A DNA stretch of 64,000 bases. Source: Nectonema munidae. Lineage: Eukaryota > Nematomorpha > Nectonematoida > Nectonematidae. The stretch is taken from contig JAUIRK010000919.1 of NCBI GenBank assembly GCA_030549495.1, forward strand, positions 369,001 to 433,000, given 5' to 3'. Below, one piece after another: positions 49,901 through 60,300 of the stretch. A program made the translations under genes and the position numbers. Positions within the stretch are counted from its first letter, which is position 1. Each line of letters starts with the position of its first letter. Under the pieces are notes generated by a model. The model did no database searches, was not told the origin of the DNA, and saw only the letters and a program-made list of their open reading frames with translations.

Positions 49901-49952
49901 ACTCTGAAAAAGGAGAAGAGAAATAATCACTAGTTTGTGTGTTCGTTTCCAT
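37930..49952 (-). CDS. BORA: Protein aurora borealis (Bora), five exons
   Basis: Exons on the minus strand: 49697-49952 (ATG), 49406-49603, 49032-49250, 39853-40141, 37930-38443 (stop TAG). All have GT-AG borders and matching phases, giving about 491 codons. Exon 2 has NPFSFDSPSFFKTQVFSP. Exon 3 has DFTWSIGERAAICPVDIE, IDIFFKNKP and LLSPD, matching the Bora core: the FxWSI block, the FF pair used to bind Aurora A, and the SP site phosphorylated by cyclin-Cdk. Exon 4 has SIQTEISIAP, IKSFF and SLKRKLFF. Exon 5 has LDLSPLTK, the likely Plk1 docking site, and SPHISPIKDI. Bora helps Aurora A activate Plk1 at mitotic entry. A good acceptor (ttttttaacag) directly before the first ATG implies an upstream noncoding exon. 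The exon 1 part does not match known Bora proteins, and a donor (CAG|gtacgc) at about 37971 could give another C-terminus. The intron 49031-40142 (8.9 kb) is full of transposons. Confidence 0.88.
38481..38618 (+). mobile_element. tRNA-derived SINE, best copy
   Basis: Box A ttgggtagagcgtgtgac and box B gggttcgaatccc stand at tRNA spacing. They are followed by a body (ctcatagttcgatacaag, ccttctcgatgaaaacacc) and an end aaggtacctttacctt. It lies in the last BORA intron, 38 bases before exon 5 on the opposite strand, and creates a spurious extension of the exon 5 frame. Confidence 0.85.
38619..39852. other. rest of BORA intron 4, no gene
   Basis: AT-rich intron. A short gactccgactcc-type repeat lies near 39265-39340, and a GC-richer patch at 39600-39700 looks like a MITE end. 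Neither can be bounded. Confidence 0.5.
40142..41314. other. BORA intron 3, 3' part, nothing recognised
   Basis: AT-rich intron sequence between BORA exon 4 and repeat D copy 2. I see no coding frame or bounded element. Confidence 0.55.
41315..42041. repeat. dispersed repeat D copy 2 with truncated SINE end
   Basis: Uninterrupted counterpart of 6375-7448. The last 60 bases (41981-42041) are the minus-strand tail of the tRNA-derived SINE family (aaggtaccgtgggtgtg), without the tRNA head. Confidence 0.7.
43191..43492. mobile_element. 302-bp hAT MITE
   Basis: Begins cagggatcggcaaactt and ends in the mirrored atatcgaccactttaccga then aaaactg. Flanks gtctaaac and gctctaaa share tctaaa with a one-base offset. 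The central ttgacccc / ggggtcga words are also inverted. No coding content. Confidence 0.6.
43493..45067 (+). pseudogene. broken TE-encoded protein, unnamed family
   Basis: The plus-strand frames read FQLWAPSAEKMINNNQKDIE, LLKSMKTDRKATFGSDDF, AFIEEASGDSSRVLTSYSQT, then (44552-45067) FRAPGALHKSRWMVKLLYSI and KSGTITTKDQSSKL. This is a repeated protein family that I recall from arthropod and cnidarian genomes, distantly like the DNTATNTGWK family above. Part of the middle is missing (the part with the TASNTG-type motif). Many shifts and stops. The transposon class is unknown to me. Confidence 0.5.
45040..46143 (+). mobile_element. hAT (Charlie / GTF2IRD2-like) transposase C-terminus and right end
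   Basis: An open frame from about 45055 to 45764 reads FLKGLAFLTDITQHLNKLNL, FVDGFRNKLCLFKSNLQ, then the dimerisation block (LLSMFGSTYLCEAAFSAMKS, KERNALNQTSLEACLRLA). This is the C-terminal half of a ZBED5/GTF2IRD2-type hAT transposase. The element ends with gcggcccacgtccccataaa then gtttggacaaccctg at 46143, a typical Charlie-type terminus. It is 5' truncated at the junction with the preceding relic. The surviving frame has no stop over 225 codons. Confidence 0.75.
46144..48222 (+). repeat. second copy of the satellite B block with its unique flanks
   Basis: Matches 11472-13722 from tcctagatgataagc to ttttttagtgaagggg, including the unique 400-base lead, the satellite B array (46680-47880) and the tail. 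It starts exactly where the hAT terminus stops, so the hAT cut this copy in two; the satellite A half is missing here. The 3' end runs into a G run (48212-48226). Confidence 0.85.
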
Positions 49953-50215
49953 TCTGTTAAAAAAATTTATAATATAAAAATCTAATAAAAATTATAGGAT
50001 GAAAAAATCTATATGGACAGAATTTTTCAGCAAAAACAAACTCAAATTTTAGCAGAAACTTGGCTTAAAAAGTTTGAAAATAAAAACAAAAAATATTTAT
50101 ACTTTATAATTTTTAGTTGATCACATAGTTATATATAAAAAATATATAACAAAAAATATTTATTTATCTTCGGAGAACCAAGATTAAAAAATTCACTTAG
50201 ATGGTCTCTCTATAG

Positions 50216-50522
50216 CAGGGGCCGCGAACCTTTTTGGCTAAAAGAGCCCAAAAAAACATATTTTAAAATCGAATCCTCTGAGAGCCATATATATTTTAAA
50301 ATACTGAATACAACTAAATGGAAAAAGAAGACCAACAATTTTAGAGTATATTAAGACTGAATTTATTTTAAACAACATTGTTTTATCGAAGTTATTTATT
50401 AATAAGCAAAGTCTGCATCATCATCAGCTTTATTTGTGTCATCGTGATCGGAATGATGACGAAATTTAGAGAGGTGCAGTCATCAAAAGAGCAATGTCTG
50501 GCTCGCGAGTTCCCGACCTCTG
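50216..50522. mobile_element. 307-bp hAT MITE with perfect 8-bp target duplication
   Basis: Left end caggggccgcgaaccttttt; the right end in reverse complement is cagaggtcgggaactcgcga. ctctatag flanks both sides exactly (50208-50215, 50523-50530). Subterminal ggctaaaagagccc and gagagccat words are typical of Charlie-like MITEs. Confidence 0.85.
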
Positions 50523-51099
50523 CTCTATAGTCTATGACGACCCATTTATCATTATACATTGGTATTAAAAAGTGAAACAAACTTGAATGGTAAAAATGTT
50601 ATGTAAAGCATTCTTTTCTTAAATATAACGAATGTACATCGACGGTAGTTTAGAGATATAGCATAAGATTATCACGTAAATAAAATTGAAAAGGAATATT
50701 GGAAAAAATGGCATTTTACATAAGATAGTAACACTTTAAGGATAGATAAATACAAAGATTCATTGGTTTAACTTTAAGAATCGCACACCCGATGGTTATT
50801 AACAATATGGTAGGTAGGTAAGTAGATTTCAAAGCACTTTCGAGCGTGAGCTGATATGCTTGCGTAAGCTTGAGAGTTGGTTTTAACAATATGGTAATAA
50901 ATACATAATAATATACTAGACTAAAACAATAGTAGTATATAAACATATAAACAAATATTATAAATTTTTTGCACATTATATTATAAATATTATATATTTT
51001 TAGGGTCTAAGCGCCTTGTACAAGCATTTAGCTTAGGCGTAGAAAGCTTTATTAAAGTTTTTAACAAAGACAAAACGATTTTTAAAATACATAAAAGAT

Positions 51100-52930
51100 A
51101 AAGACTTCAGGGTGGATGAGGGTGAATGAATCAAAAACCTTATATAGCCGTTATGATCCTCCGTTAGTTTCTGGAAGGCCCATCGGTAGGCTTCTTGTTC
51201 ATTACATTGTATTTGCTTGAATTTTCATTAGGAGGAGTGGATAGGCTTTCTCGTATCTTCGAATGATTGCGTGAAGTGTCTTTGATTCGGATTCATTGTT
51301 GAGCTCCACTTGAACTGTTACCATACAATCCGAAAAGGAGACTGACTTCTCCGGATAGCGAACTGGAGCCAGTAAAGCTTGACCTTTGTATATTGCAGGC
51401 ACTATTGGATCTCCAAGCTTCTCGCAATGTGTTTCTCGGGAGCTTTTCTTCTTTTAACATCTTGAATGATGAAGAATACTTCGTGGGGAATGGAACCAAG
51501 GAAACCATGGTTGCATACTACTATCTTCTGGAGAGGCTTTATGGTTCAGTCTTCTTGGAGGAATGGTCTTGCTAGCAGAACCAGGGGAGTTTTTAGTTTG
51601 TTTCTTTTCATTGATTGTATCTTGAGGCAACGACCTTGCAGGTTGACCATTATTCTCAGAAAAGTGAAGATATTGTTTGGCTTTATGAATGACTACTCTT
51701 GGCTGATTACAATATTATGAGCTTCTTTTTAGTAATTCTTTGCCCAATTCAGTCATTTTCTTTTCATCTTCTCCCAGTATAAGTAAGTCATAAATTTATA
51801 AAAAAGTTTTGATGTTGTACCTCCAGGGGTCTTTGAACGTGGCTATTATCTTTAATAGTAATTTCTGAAGAACGCAAGAACTGAAGTTTGCCCCCATAGA
51901 CAGGACTTAAGGTCTTAAGTAGAAGAGATCCTGTTAGTTCTTATTCACCTTTATACCGTAAAAAGCTCATAAAATTCAACGTTTATACCAAATTTCCATC
52001 TGGGTTTCAGTTGTGAGTGCTTCAAAGGAGCTGACAATCTGCACCCTTTATTCTTGAACAATTCTTTAATGAATGAGAAATTTTGGACGAAGCGCAGGCT
52101 CCCATTAACTAGGCCCACAAATACTGGCCAGATGATCTTTGGTTATGTTAATCCCTCAATTACATTTGTCCTTAGGAGCTCCAGAATGATCTTCTGAACG
52201 AAACATTGACTTTGATTCTTTGGTAGTTTGCTGAAACTTGAGAAGAATCCGAAAGAAAGGGAGAAAATTATGGTAGGAGCATAGCCATTTATAAGATTTT
52301 CATTCCCTTTTTGCAGCGGATATTTATTGGCACGATCTTAGATTTCTGAACTAAGGATTATTATTTTGACAAATAGAAAGCTGAGAGCTTTAGCTTATTT
52401 CGAGGGAATTACTTTGTTACCTTCTGGATTGTGAAGTTACTCGAAGATATCATGTCGTCTCAAGACATATTGGAGAAAATTGAGTCGTGGCCGAAATCTT
52501 CTGAGCCATTCTCAGAGTCAGATTCCGCTATTACTTTCTTCTTAAAGAAATTTTTTGTTCTTCTTTTTTCTCTTTTCTTCCTTTAGTGGAGAATATCTTA
52601 CGCTATAATTCAGATTAAAATAGTCTTTACACTAAAGATATTGAAGTTGGACTTGCATTTTTATCTCCAATCTCTGGTCTATCCAGGTGATTTTTAACAA
52701 ATTTAATAAAATCTCCGGGAGAGAGCTTTAACTCTTCTTCTTCTTCAATGTCATTGAGATTGAGTCTTCTACAATCTTTCTGAGAATGCCATCTTAATCT
52801 TCGGCTAGATCTGACAGCACAATATCTTTTTGCTCTTGTAGGATATTGTCTACCCTTTCTGTTGAATGCCAGACCGGAAATTAGCTAGGAGTCTTCAACT
52901 GCTCCTCATGGATGGGCTTTGCTAAAAAGT
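51100..52930 (-). pseudogene. decayed retroelement with reverse transcriptase motifs
   Basis: On the minus strand the readable pieces are GSLRFVQNFSFIKELF (about 52110-52060), MGANFSSCVLQKLLLKII and DLLILGEDEKKMTELGKELL (about 51900-51715). They follow the RT order: DGSxRFxxD, then LPxGAxFSS, then the DD-type block. Upstream (to 52930) and downstream (to about 51200) are broken frames of similar composition. It could be a DIRS-like or Ty3-like element. Motif decay prevents a firm class. Confidence 0.4.
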
Positions 52931-53289
52931 GCGCTCAGCTTACAAAAGACAAATAAAACGACTTTTAATAGATATAATAACGTAACCTTTATTATTTAAA
53001 GAAAAAGAAATTTAAAGTGGGTGGTCTTAATATCAAGGTTTTAAGTGATATTAACAATTCCATTGAAAAATTGACCCTTTTTGGATTCCTTACCCGATGA
53101 CTAAATAAAGAATAGCTGAAAGTTTAGAATTTTGTAAAATTAAATTGTTCATTTATAGTTATGTAAAAATGATTTTTAATTTGAGTAGAAGTCAAAATCT
53201 AAATTTCTCTCACTGTGGTTTTTGAGAAATGTTTCATGTTCCTATCTGAGCGATAAAAAAGCATGTATTAATATTTTCCGAGAAAATCT

Positions 53290-53700
53290 TTCAAAAAAAG
53301 CAAAGTGAGAGTAGATGAAACAGATCGACAAAGTGAGATGTGCTGTTTTTTCATGTGCAAGGCGAACCAGATTGATATGTGAAACTTGTGATGTGGCTCT
53401 ATGCATTGACAGTGGACATTTTAAACTCTTGCATACTTCAAAATTGTGCTAATGTTTTTAAGATTAAATAAAATTGTATTATCGCTTTTATAACATTATC
53501 TTTTCTAAATTTGATAGATTGAAAACTTCCTAGCGTGCACATATGTGTACACCCGTTTGTCAAAAAACTAAAAACGGTATTAAATTTTACAAAAGAAATT
53601 TTGGCTATTCACACCAAATGAGTAATATTACAAAAAAGAGAATTAAGATATTTTATCTAATTCCATAGTTGGGCATTAATGGGTTAAGATCTCATTAATG
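53290..53700 (+). pseudogene. piggyBac transposase C-terminal remnant
   Basis: The plus frame 53318-53452 reads DKVRCAVFSCARRTR, then CETCDVALCIDSGHF, then the stop. This is the Cys-rich finger that closes piggyBac transposases, with its usual CxxC and ALC spacing. A terminal-like cattaatgggttaagatct is duplicated in tandem at 53674-53711. The catalytic domain is not seen here. Confidence 0.6.
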
Positions 53701-54107
53701 GGTTAAGATCTAGAAATTTTGAAAAGTTCAGGGAAGACGGAAAATTCAATGCACGCATTGAAACCTCTTAGTTTAATTTGTGCAATAAAGGGAAGAAATA
53801 GTTATTTAAATTGAACGAAATTCAAAAAACATCATATCAGGCTCTCTAAATTTTTGATAATCGAATGAAGCTTCATGTTTAACAATATACTTAATATAAC
53901 AATCATATGAATTTCAGTAAATTATTCATTACAAGCACTCACAACTGAAAGATCATCAGAGATAGGATTGTTCCCTATTTTGAGATATTAAAGGGGTTAA
54001 ATAATGACTTAAATTTTGACCATGATGTAATGTGACAAAATTGAATGATCTCCCTATATTTTCAATGCAAAATTTAGTTCGAAAACCTACGAGAAAAGAA
54101 TACTTAC

Positions 54108-54231
54108 AAGGAGTGCAATACACTCTGACGACAAATAGTCTATTAAAAAGCCAATAAAATGCGACTCGATCTCCATTTTTTGTAGGTGCTATCCACGTCA
54201 AAAAGCTTGCACAACCTTGTATAATATTCAA
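54108..54231 (-). other. candidate 5' exon between SPT6 and BORA
   Basis: A minus-strand stretch with an open frame from ATG 54229-54231 ends at an almost ideal donor, CTCCTT|gtaagtatt. It lies 145 bases beyond the SPT6 stop. If joined to the acceptor before the BORA ATG (49954) the frame meets a stop, so it would be untranslated leader. No known protein is recognised. Confidence 0.3.
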
Positions 54232-54375
54232 TAAGAAATAAATTGTTTGGTATTTTAGCGAGACTGATAATTACTTTTGTATACAATTCTGAAAGGCTTT
54301 CAAAAGAAAAATTAGCAATTTTTTTTGATTATAATATAAATATCTTTAATGAATCACTAAACTAAACAAGAAAAG

Positions 54376-57300
54376 TCATTGAATAGGATGATTTCTTGGA
54401 GCAACGTTGTGGCGTTGAATAGGGAATTGGGGGTATAGAGGAAACGTTTGTGGAGGGGCACTTGGAGGAGGCGGCATGTGATGCAGGAACTTGTCTGGAA
54501 GCTGAGGAAAGTAATGGGAAGGAGGAAGCAGGGGAGTGCGCTGCATGGCGAAGAGAGCAGGAGCCGGAGGATAAAATTGCGGTACAAGCGAAGTGTTATT
54601 CTTCATCTCGAACGCGAGTTCGTCAATATTAATACTTTTGGTGTGAGGAATGGGTGACGGTGGGGGTGCGATGGCTGGATAGTTTGATACACTGACCGGC
54701 CGTGAGTTGGGATCAACGGGCAGTGGATCTTTGAAGTGTTGTTTGAACCAACGAATCAACGCGTTCAGTGAGTGGAATATGTTTTTGCGATAGCGAAATC
54801 CTTCAGGTAGCGTGGTGAAGTACTCGTGACAAGATTTGCTTCGAGGCATATACGATAAGAGAACTTTACCTGTCAAAAAGTAAGCACATACTTTGAGTTA
54901 AATCAAGTAAAGTTTTTAGACTCGGAGACTGAAATTGGTTAAGTTTTACTAATCATATAAGTATAAACTGCGTTCCTTTATCTATAGAATAATAGAGACT
55001 TGCGATGACCACAAAAAAAGTATTTGATGGGGAATAAGGACTAAAAAAGTTCGGAAGAACAGCAAAAAAGTAGTAGCGTGTAGAAGTTAAGCGAAAATAA
55101 AACACGAAACTGCCCAGTCCGATTCTCTAAATAATTATATTTAACAATGTATACACATTTAGGTATAATCGACACTAAATGCATCAAAACTAACAAAATC
55201 ATTGTAGCATTTATATATTTTAGATAGATTTAAAGGAAAATGGATAAACGCGCAAGTGAACGGGGTAGAAAAAAAGAATATTAAATTTCGCAGAGGCAGT
55301 CTATATTAAAAAATAAAAATAACAATGAATGAATGGGTTAAAGACGAAACGAGACTTATATTGGTGTATTTAATGAAATTTTCTTAATTTCCAAAAATAA
55401 TCCACACTATTTCAATTAGAAATTCATTTTCCAACCGAATGGCAGAAAAATAAATACCTGGATATTCTTTGCTGGCTGACAAAAAGTAGGGTATGTGTGA
55501 TGGATTTTTTTGCTTAAACTCCAAGAGTTTCGTATTGATGTAGGATCTGTTATCACTAGTTTCTTCATCCGCCAAATAGTACTTATAGTTGATGACGTCG
55601 CGTAGTAAGGCTGCCATTGGCTGGATGTGACGGGCAATGATTTCATCAAGGTCTTCAAATGTTTCCTTCCCAATCAGTAAAGATTTGCCTAGAGTGAATG
55701 CTTTTTCCTTGCCTTCTTCAATGATGTCTAAACAGAGTGAAGAAAACAGTTTGATTTCATTCAAAGACAAATGCTGGAACCGTTTGTGTTTTTCAACGTA
55801 GATAAGTTTAGGATAAGCTTAAAGATCGGTGAATCATGACTCTTACATTCTCCAGACAAATATTTAATGATGTATAATGTCTGATGATGATAAAAGATAT
55901 GATGTATAAAAGGGTTAAAAACTTAAAAAATACATATTTGTTATACCTGGGATACAATATTTTGGTATAAAGGTGTTTTCATCTAAAGAGCTTTCAGGGC
56001 TTACTACATCGGAGTAATTTAGCAATCTTATAAAATGTATAAATATAAAGCAAAAGCAAAAATTTAAAAATATTTGAAGAAATTATAACATGAATATTTG
56101 AAGAACATCCAGTTGGATAAAAATTATGTGAAAAACCCATAATAGATATATATGTAATTATTATGAAGAGGCAATCTCCTTAAAATTCTATAACGTTCAC
56201 TTCTTTCCAAGAAATTCTGAGTAAGGCTATTCTAAGTTGATTAAGCGAGTACCTATTGACAAAATGGGATTTAATGAAAGCCTTAAGGGTCTTCTCATGC
56301 AGGCTTGATTGTGCTTAAAACTATGCATATCCTTAACTAATACACATAAATTCGCTATTTTAATTTGATAACAGGCGATAAAGTTTTAATATTTTTTGCA
56401 CTTAGGAGTTATACCTTATAATTTGTTAATACCATAATAACTCATCTTTATAAAAACCAAAGCAGGATAGATATAAATTAGGAACGTGAACGTTAGTAGT
56501 TAACTTTTTTTCTATTAATACGGGTGTCTAAAATGTACTGATTTTAGCTGTACTATCTTTAAAGTTAGACTTTGTTTCTTGCCCTAATTTCTCAGCTTTA
56601 TAAAAAATATTCTCTTGAGAATATGAAAGATATGATGATATTACAAGTATAGCGAAAAGAAAGTGTGAGATTACCAATGTGTTGAGTAATGGAGTTAGTC
56701 ACTTTCCACGTAACTGTCAAGTGATTTTCACCTTTACTGCTCGGGCGAATTATGCAGTCTCCTTGAAAAAGAGTAGACATCAATTGTTCAGCTTTTTCAT
56801 AACTAAAAAAAGTGAAAAAAGAAATTATGCATGAATAAAATGTACCGAGTAAATGTACGTTAGTACAGCAACACGTGCATTAGTCCACCTGTAAACAATA
56901 CATATTTTCAGGGTGTCAAGGTATTCTTGTAAGGTATCGTAACACTCTTTATAATGAACACTTTTATTCAGCCTCTAGGCTCACCAATAGATTCTTTATA
57001 TTCATTGATCTTAGCGCACTTACTTTTAGTTCGGCTGTAAAGGTAAAGGTACCGTGGGGTGTTTGCATCGAGAAGGCACAATTGCGCCGCTTCTTTCGAA
57101 CTATGAGAAAGTAGGCTTGATGCGGGATCGAACCCAAGACCTTGAGTACAGGGAAATAAGAAGGTACAAAGATCATCTTATATTTTAAAAACTCTTTGTA
57201 TCATACCTAAACAATTAGGCGGATATAATTCACTGAGTTACCTCTACATTGGCATAAAGTGTGTTGTGGATCCGTTAAGTAATATTATCTCATTCTGTTA

Positions 57301-60300
57301 AGATTTTCTTCACCTTTGTTGTTTTCTTTAAAGTGCCAAACAGATTAAGTTACATTAAGTTAATCAAGGACCCATACTGTTTGAACATTGATATTGAATT
57401 CATAATAAGAGGGGAGATTAAGAAAAAGCTACATCGAATAATTCAAAATGAGGAATTGAATTCACTTTTTTCTCAAAGTTCATACCTGATCAAATAGTGC
57501 TCTAATAGAGAGCATGATTTAAAAATTTAGTTCATTAATTTCGGTTATGTTAATTCTATCTGGATCAGAGATCATGAACGCTTTCGAATTCAATAATTTG
57601 ATACAAAAATAAAATCAACTTGAGATAGCACATATTGAAAACTATGCTTCTCTTAATCACAAGTCAGACAAACCTATCTTATTAGAACTTCAGATTACAA
57701 ATTACAGTTTATTACTAGAAAATAATCTTAGATGCTTATCCAGAACAAGTAAAGATTTCCTTAAATGTAGGTTCAGAGACCGACTACGAAAGAACATTGG
57801 TGATTGATATGAGCAACGGGTGAAGATAAATTTTTGGAAAAGAAGACTATACCACTCATATCTTGTTTTGAGGAGAAACTCAAATTCAAATGGGCTGCGC
57901 TTGACATCAGAGCTATGGAATAGTGTATCTACACTTTGAAGGATATTGTGACCATGTGCTCTTGGCTAAACAAAATTACCCTTGATCTACCAAACTATCA
58001 AAAACTTCTGTCAACAATGTCACAAGGGAAAACAGATATACGGCTAGAAGAATTGAAAGACTCCTCAGATGAGATTATAGGGGGATCTTTAACTCACAGA
58101 CTAAAAGATCCTTTCCACGTAAATACTTGCGCAATAAATGCCTTTATGAATTTCAACACCCATGAGCTTATTACCACAGATTGTCTAGTAAAGTACACTC
58201 GATGTACGAGTAATCACAAAATCTACTTTCAGTCCATTATGTTGAACTCTTTGAAAATATTAGAAACCATCTATTTTTTGAACCAACTCTTGGAAGGAAA
58301 ATCATCGTATCTTTCTTATCTTTACGTCATAAGTTGATGATTCTATAACTCGGAGTCCCATGAGGGCCAAAGGAGTGAGTTTGTGTTCTCATGAGGGCCG
58401 CACTCCTACAATTATATTTAAAGTTGGTCAATAAAAATTATTGCAGAATATTATACTTTTAACTTAGAAACATGTAATGGTTTGATTATATTCAAAAATG
58501 CAAGTACAAAGTCATGCATAGTTAAACAAAATAATTTAATTAAAAAATTAGCACGGATATAAATCTGTTCTTTATTTTAAAATAAAAAAAGTTTATAAGG
58601 CAACATACATGGCCCACATGTATTTGAATGAACTACAAATGAAATGCACATAAATTACAATAGTTCAAAATAAACATTTATTATTAATTATTCAAACACT
58701 TTACATGTTCTTGTCTCGAGGCTTGACACCTCTTGTTATTGACAATCTTTGCTATGTCTGGCTGAAATTTCTGTGCAGTGCGAACTTTTATAAGAGATGA
58801 TAAGTGAAAATCAGTCAACCTAGTTCTCTGAGAAGTCTAAATCTACACTTATACATAAAATTATAATTAATAATACTGTAATCTGTGTGGGCCGCAAATC
58901 TGCTTGTAATGGGCCGCATGTTTGACATGGCTGCTATAGATGATGTAATGGCATCTACCTTATATCAACCTGTATTAGCATTTCAGGAATCATAGATATA
59001 CATGTTTTAGTGAAAAGGCAAGCTATAACAGTGTCTTATGATGTTCCAGTGCATCATTTGATTAGTTCATACTTTGCGTTTGAATGGTGCATAATGCAAA
59101 GGGACTGTTTTTCCCTTTTGACTGTTGTAAAACATCCATCAGAATTAAATGAGAAAGTTCGAGAATTAAGATAGAATAAAATGAATTCTTACTGAATTGA
59201 TTTAATCTCGTATAGTTACAAAACTCATTTTGAAGCACATGAACACAACGACACTTTAGCGTTGATTTTATCTCAAGCAATTTCTAAATGGGGCTTATTA
59301 ACCAATTTAAGGCAAAGCAAAGCAGACAATATCTAAAAAAACGCAGACGATTTATATTCAAAGTCATTGAAAAAAAGCAGACGAAGATGAAATAACTTAT
59401 GTTCCAAAATAGGAACATTGGCCGTAAATGGGTTAATGTAAAATTTCAAAAAGATATTGTCGGGGTTAGGCCACTAATTAGCATTAGTGTTTATATTCGA
59501 GTTAGCGTAATCGTGTACATACATGCATTTGAATATACATTTTTGACACAAACTTTCCTATTTATTTGTATTAATACATGTCTGACATAAACTATATAGA
59601 AATACAAGCATGCATACATACATACGAATACATATATATTGACATTAGACACACATACACTGAAATAATAAATGCCAAAAACAGCGATATAGCGAAGCAA
59701 TAGGATCAAGAGAAGAAAACGTTACTGACCTGATGTTCATGAAAGAGGGATGTGCTATGACTCGCTTTACATACTGCTTCCTTTCCTTTTCCTTTACGAT
59801 CTTCTCCTCTTCAGAGTTTTTGTCGAGCATTTCGGTGTTGAAGTCGTAGTACTGATCTTTCGAAGGCCGGAACTCGTTTCCTTTGTCCACCAGATCTGAT
59901 GTTTTGGATGTGAGCTCGGCCTAAATCATTTCAATTCCTCATTCCAACATTGAAAGCTTACAGAAAAACCGATGATATATTTTAGACCTTCTAGATTGCA
60001 GGAGTAACTCTATTCGAGTAGGAGTGAATAGATACAACACAACGCGTTTATTTGAAAACTACGTGAAGATTTAAAAGACTATGTTTTACTCTTTCCATAC
60101 GACAAAAAATCAATTTCTACATAAAAAAGCTTTATTTGTATTTTAATGTTCACCAAAAGGGGATTTGAATTAAAATTAAACTAGGAGGTCCATCTTCATG
60201 AAATAGTTGAAAAGATCAACTTATACAAATTATACAAAACATCACAATTAGGAATGTCATATGATTATCATTCTCTAAGTTCTATAAAGAGTAATCGAAT

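Noticed and set aside
57936..58337. 133-codon frame as a host gene within the SPT6 intron
   Set aside because: No domain recognised, no splice support, and it lies just before a Charlie-type hAT end; more likely transposon debris.
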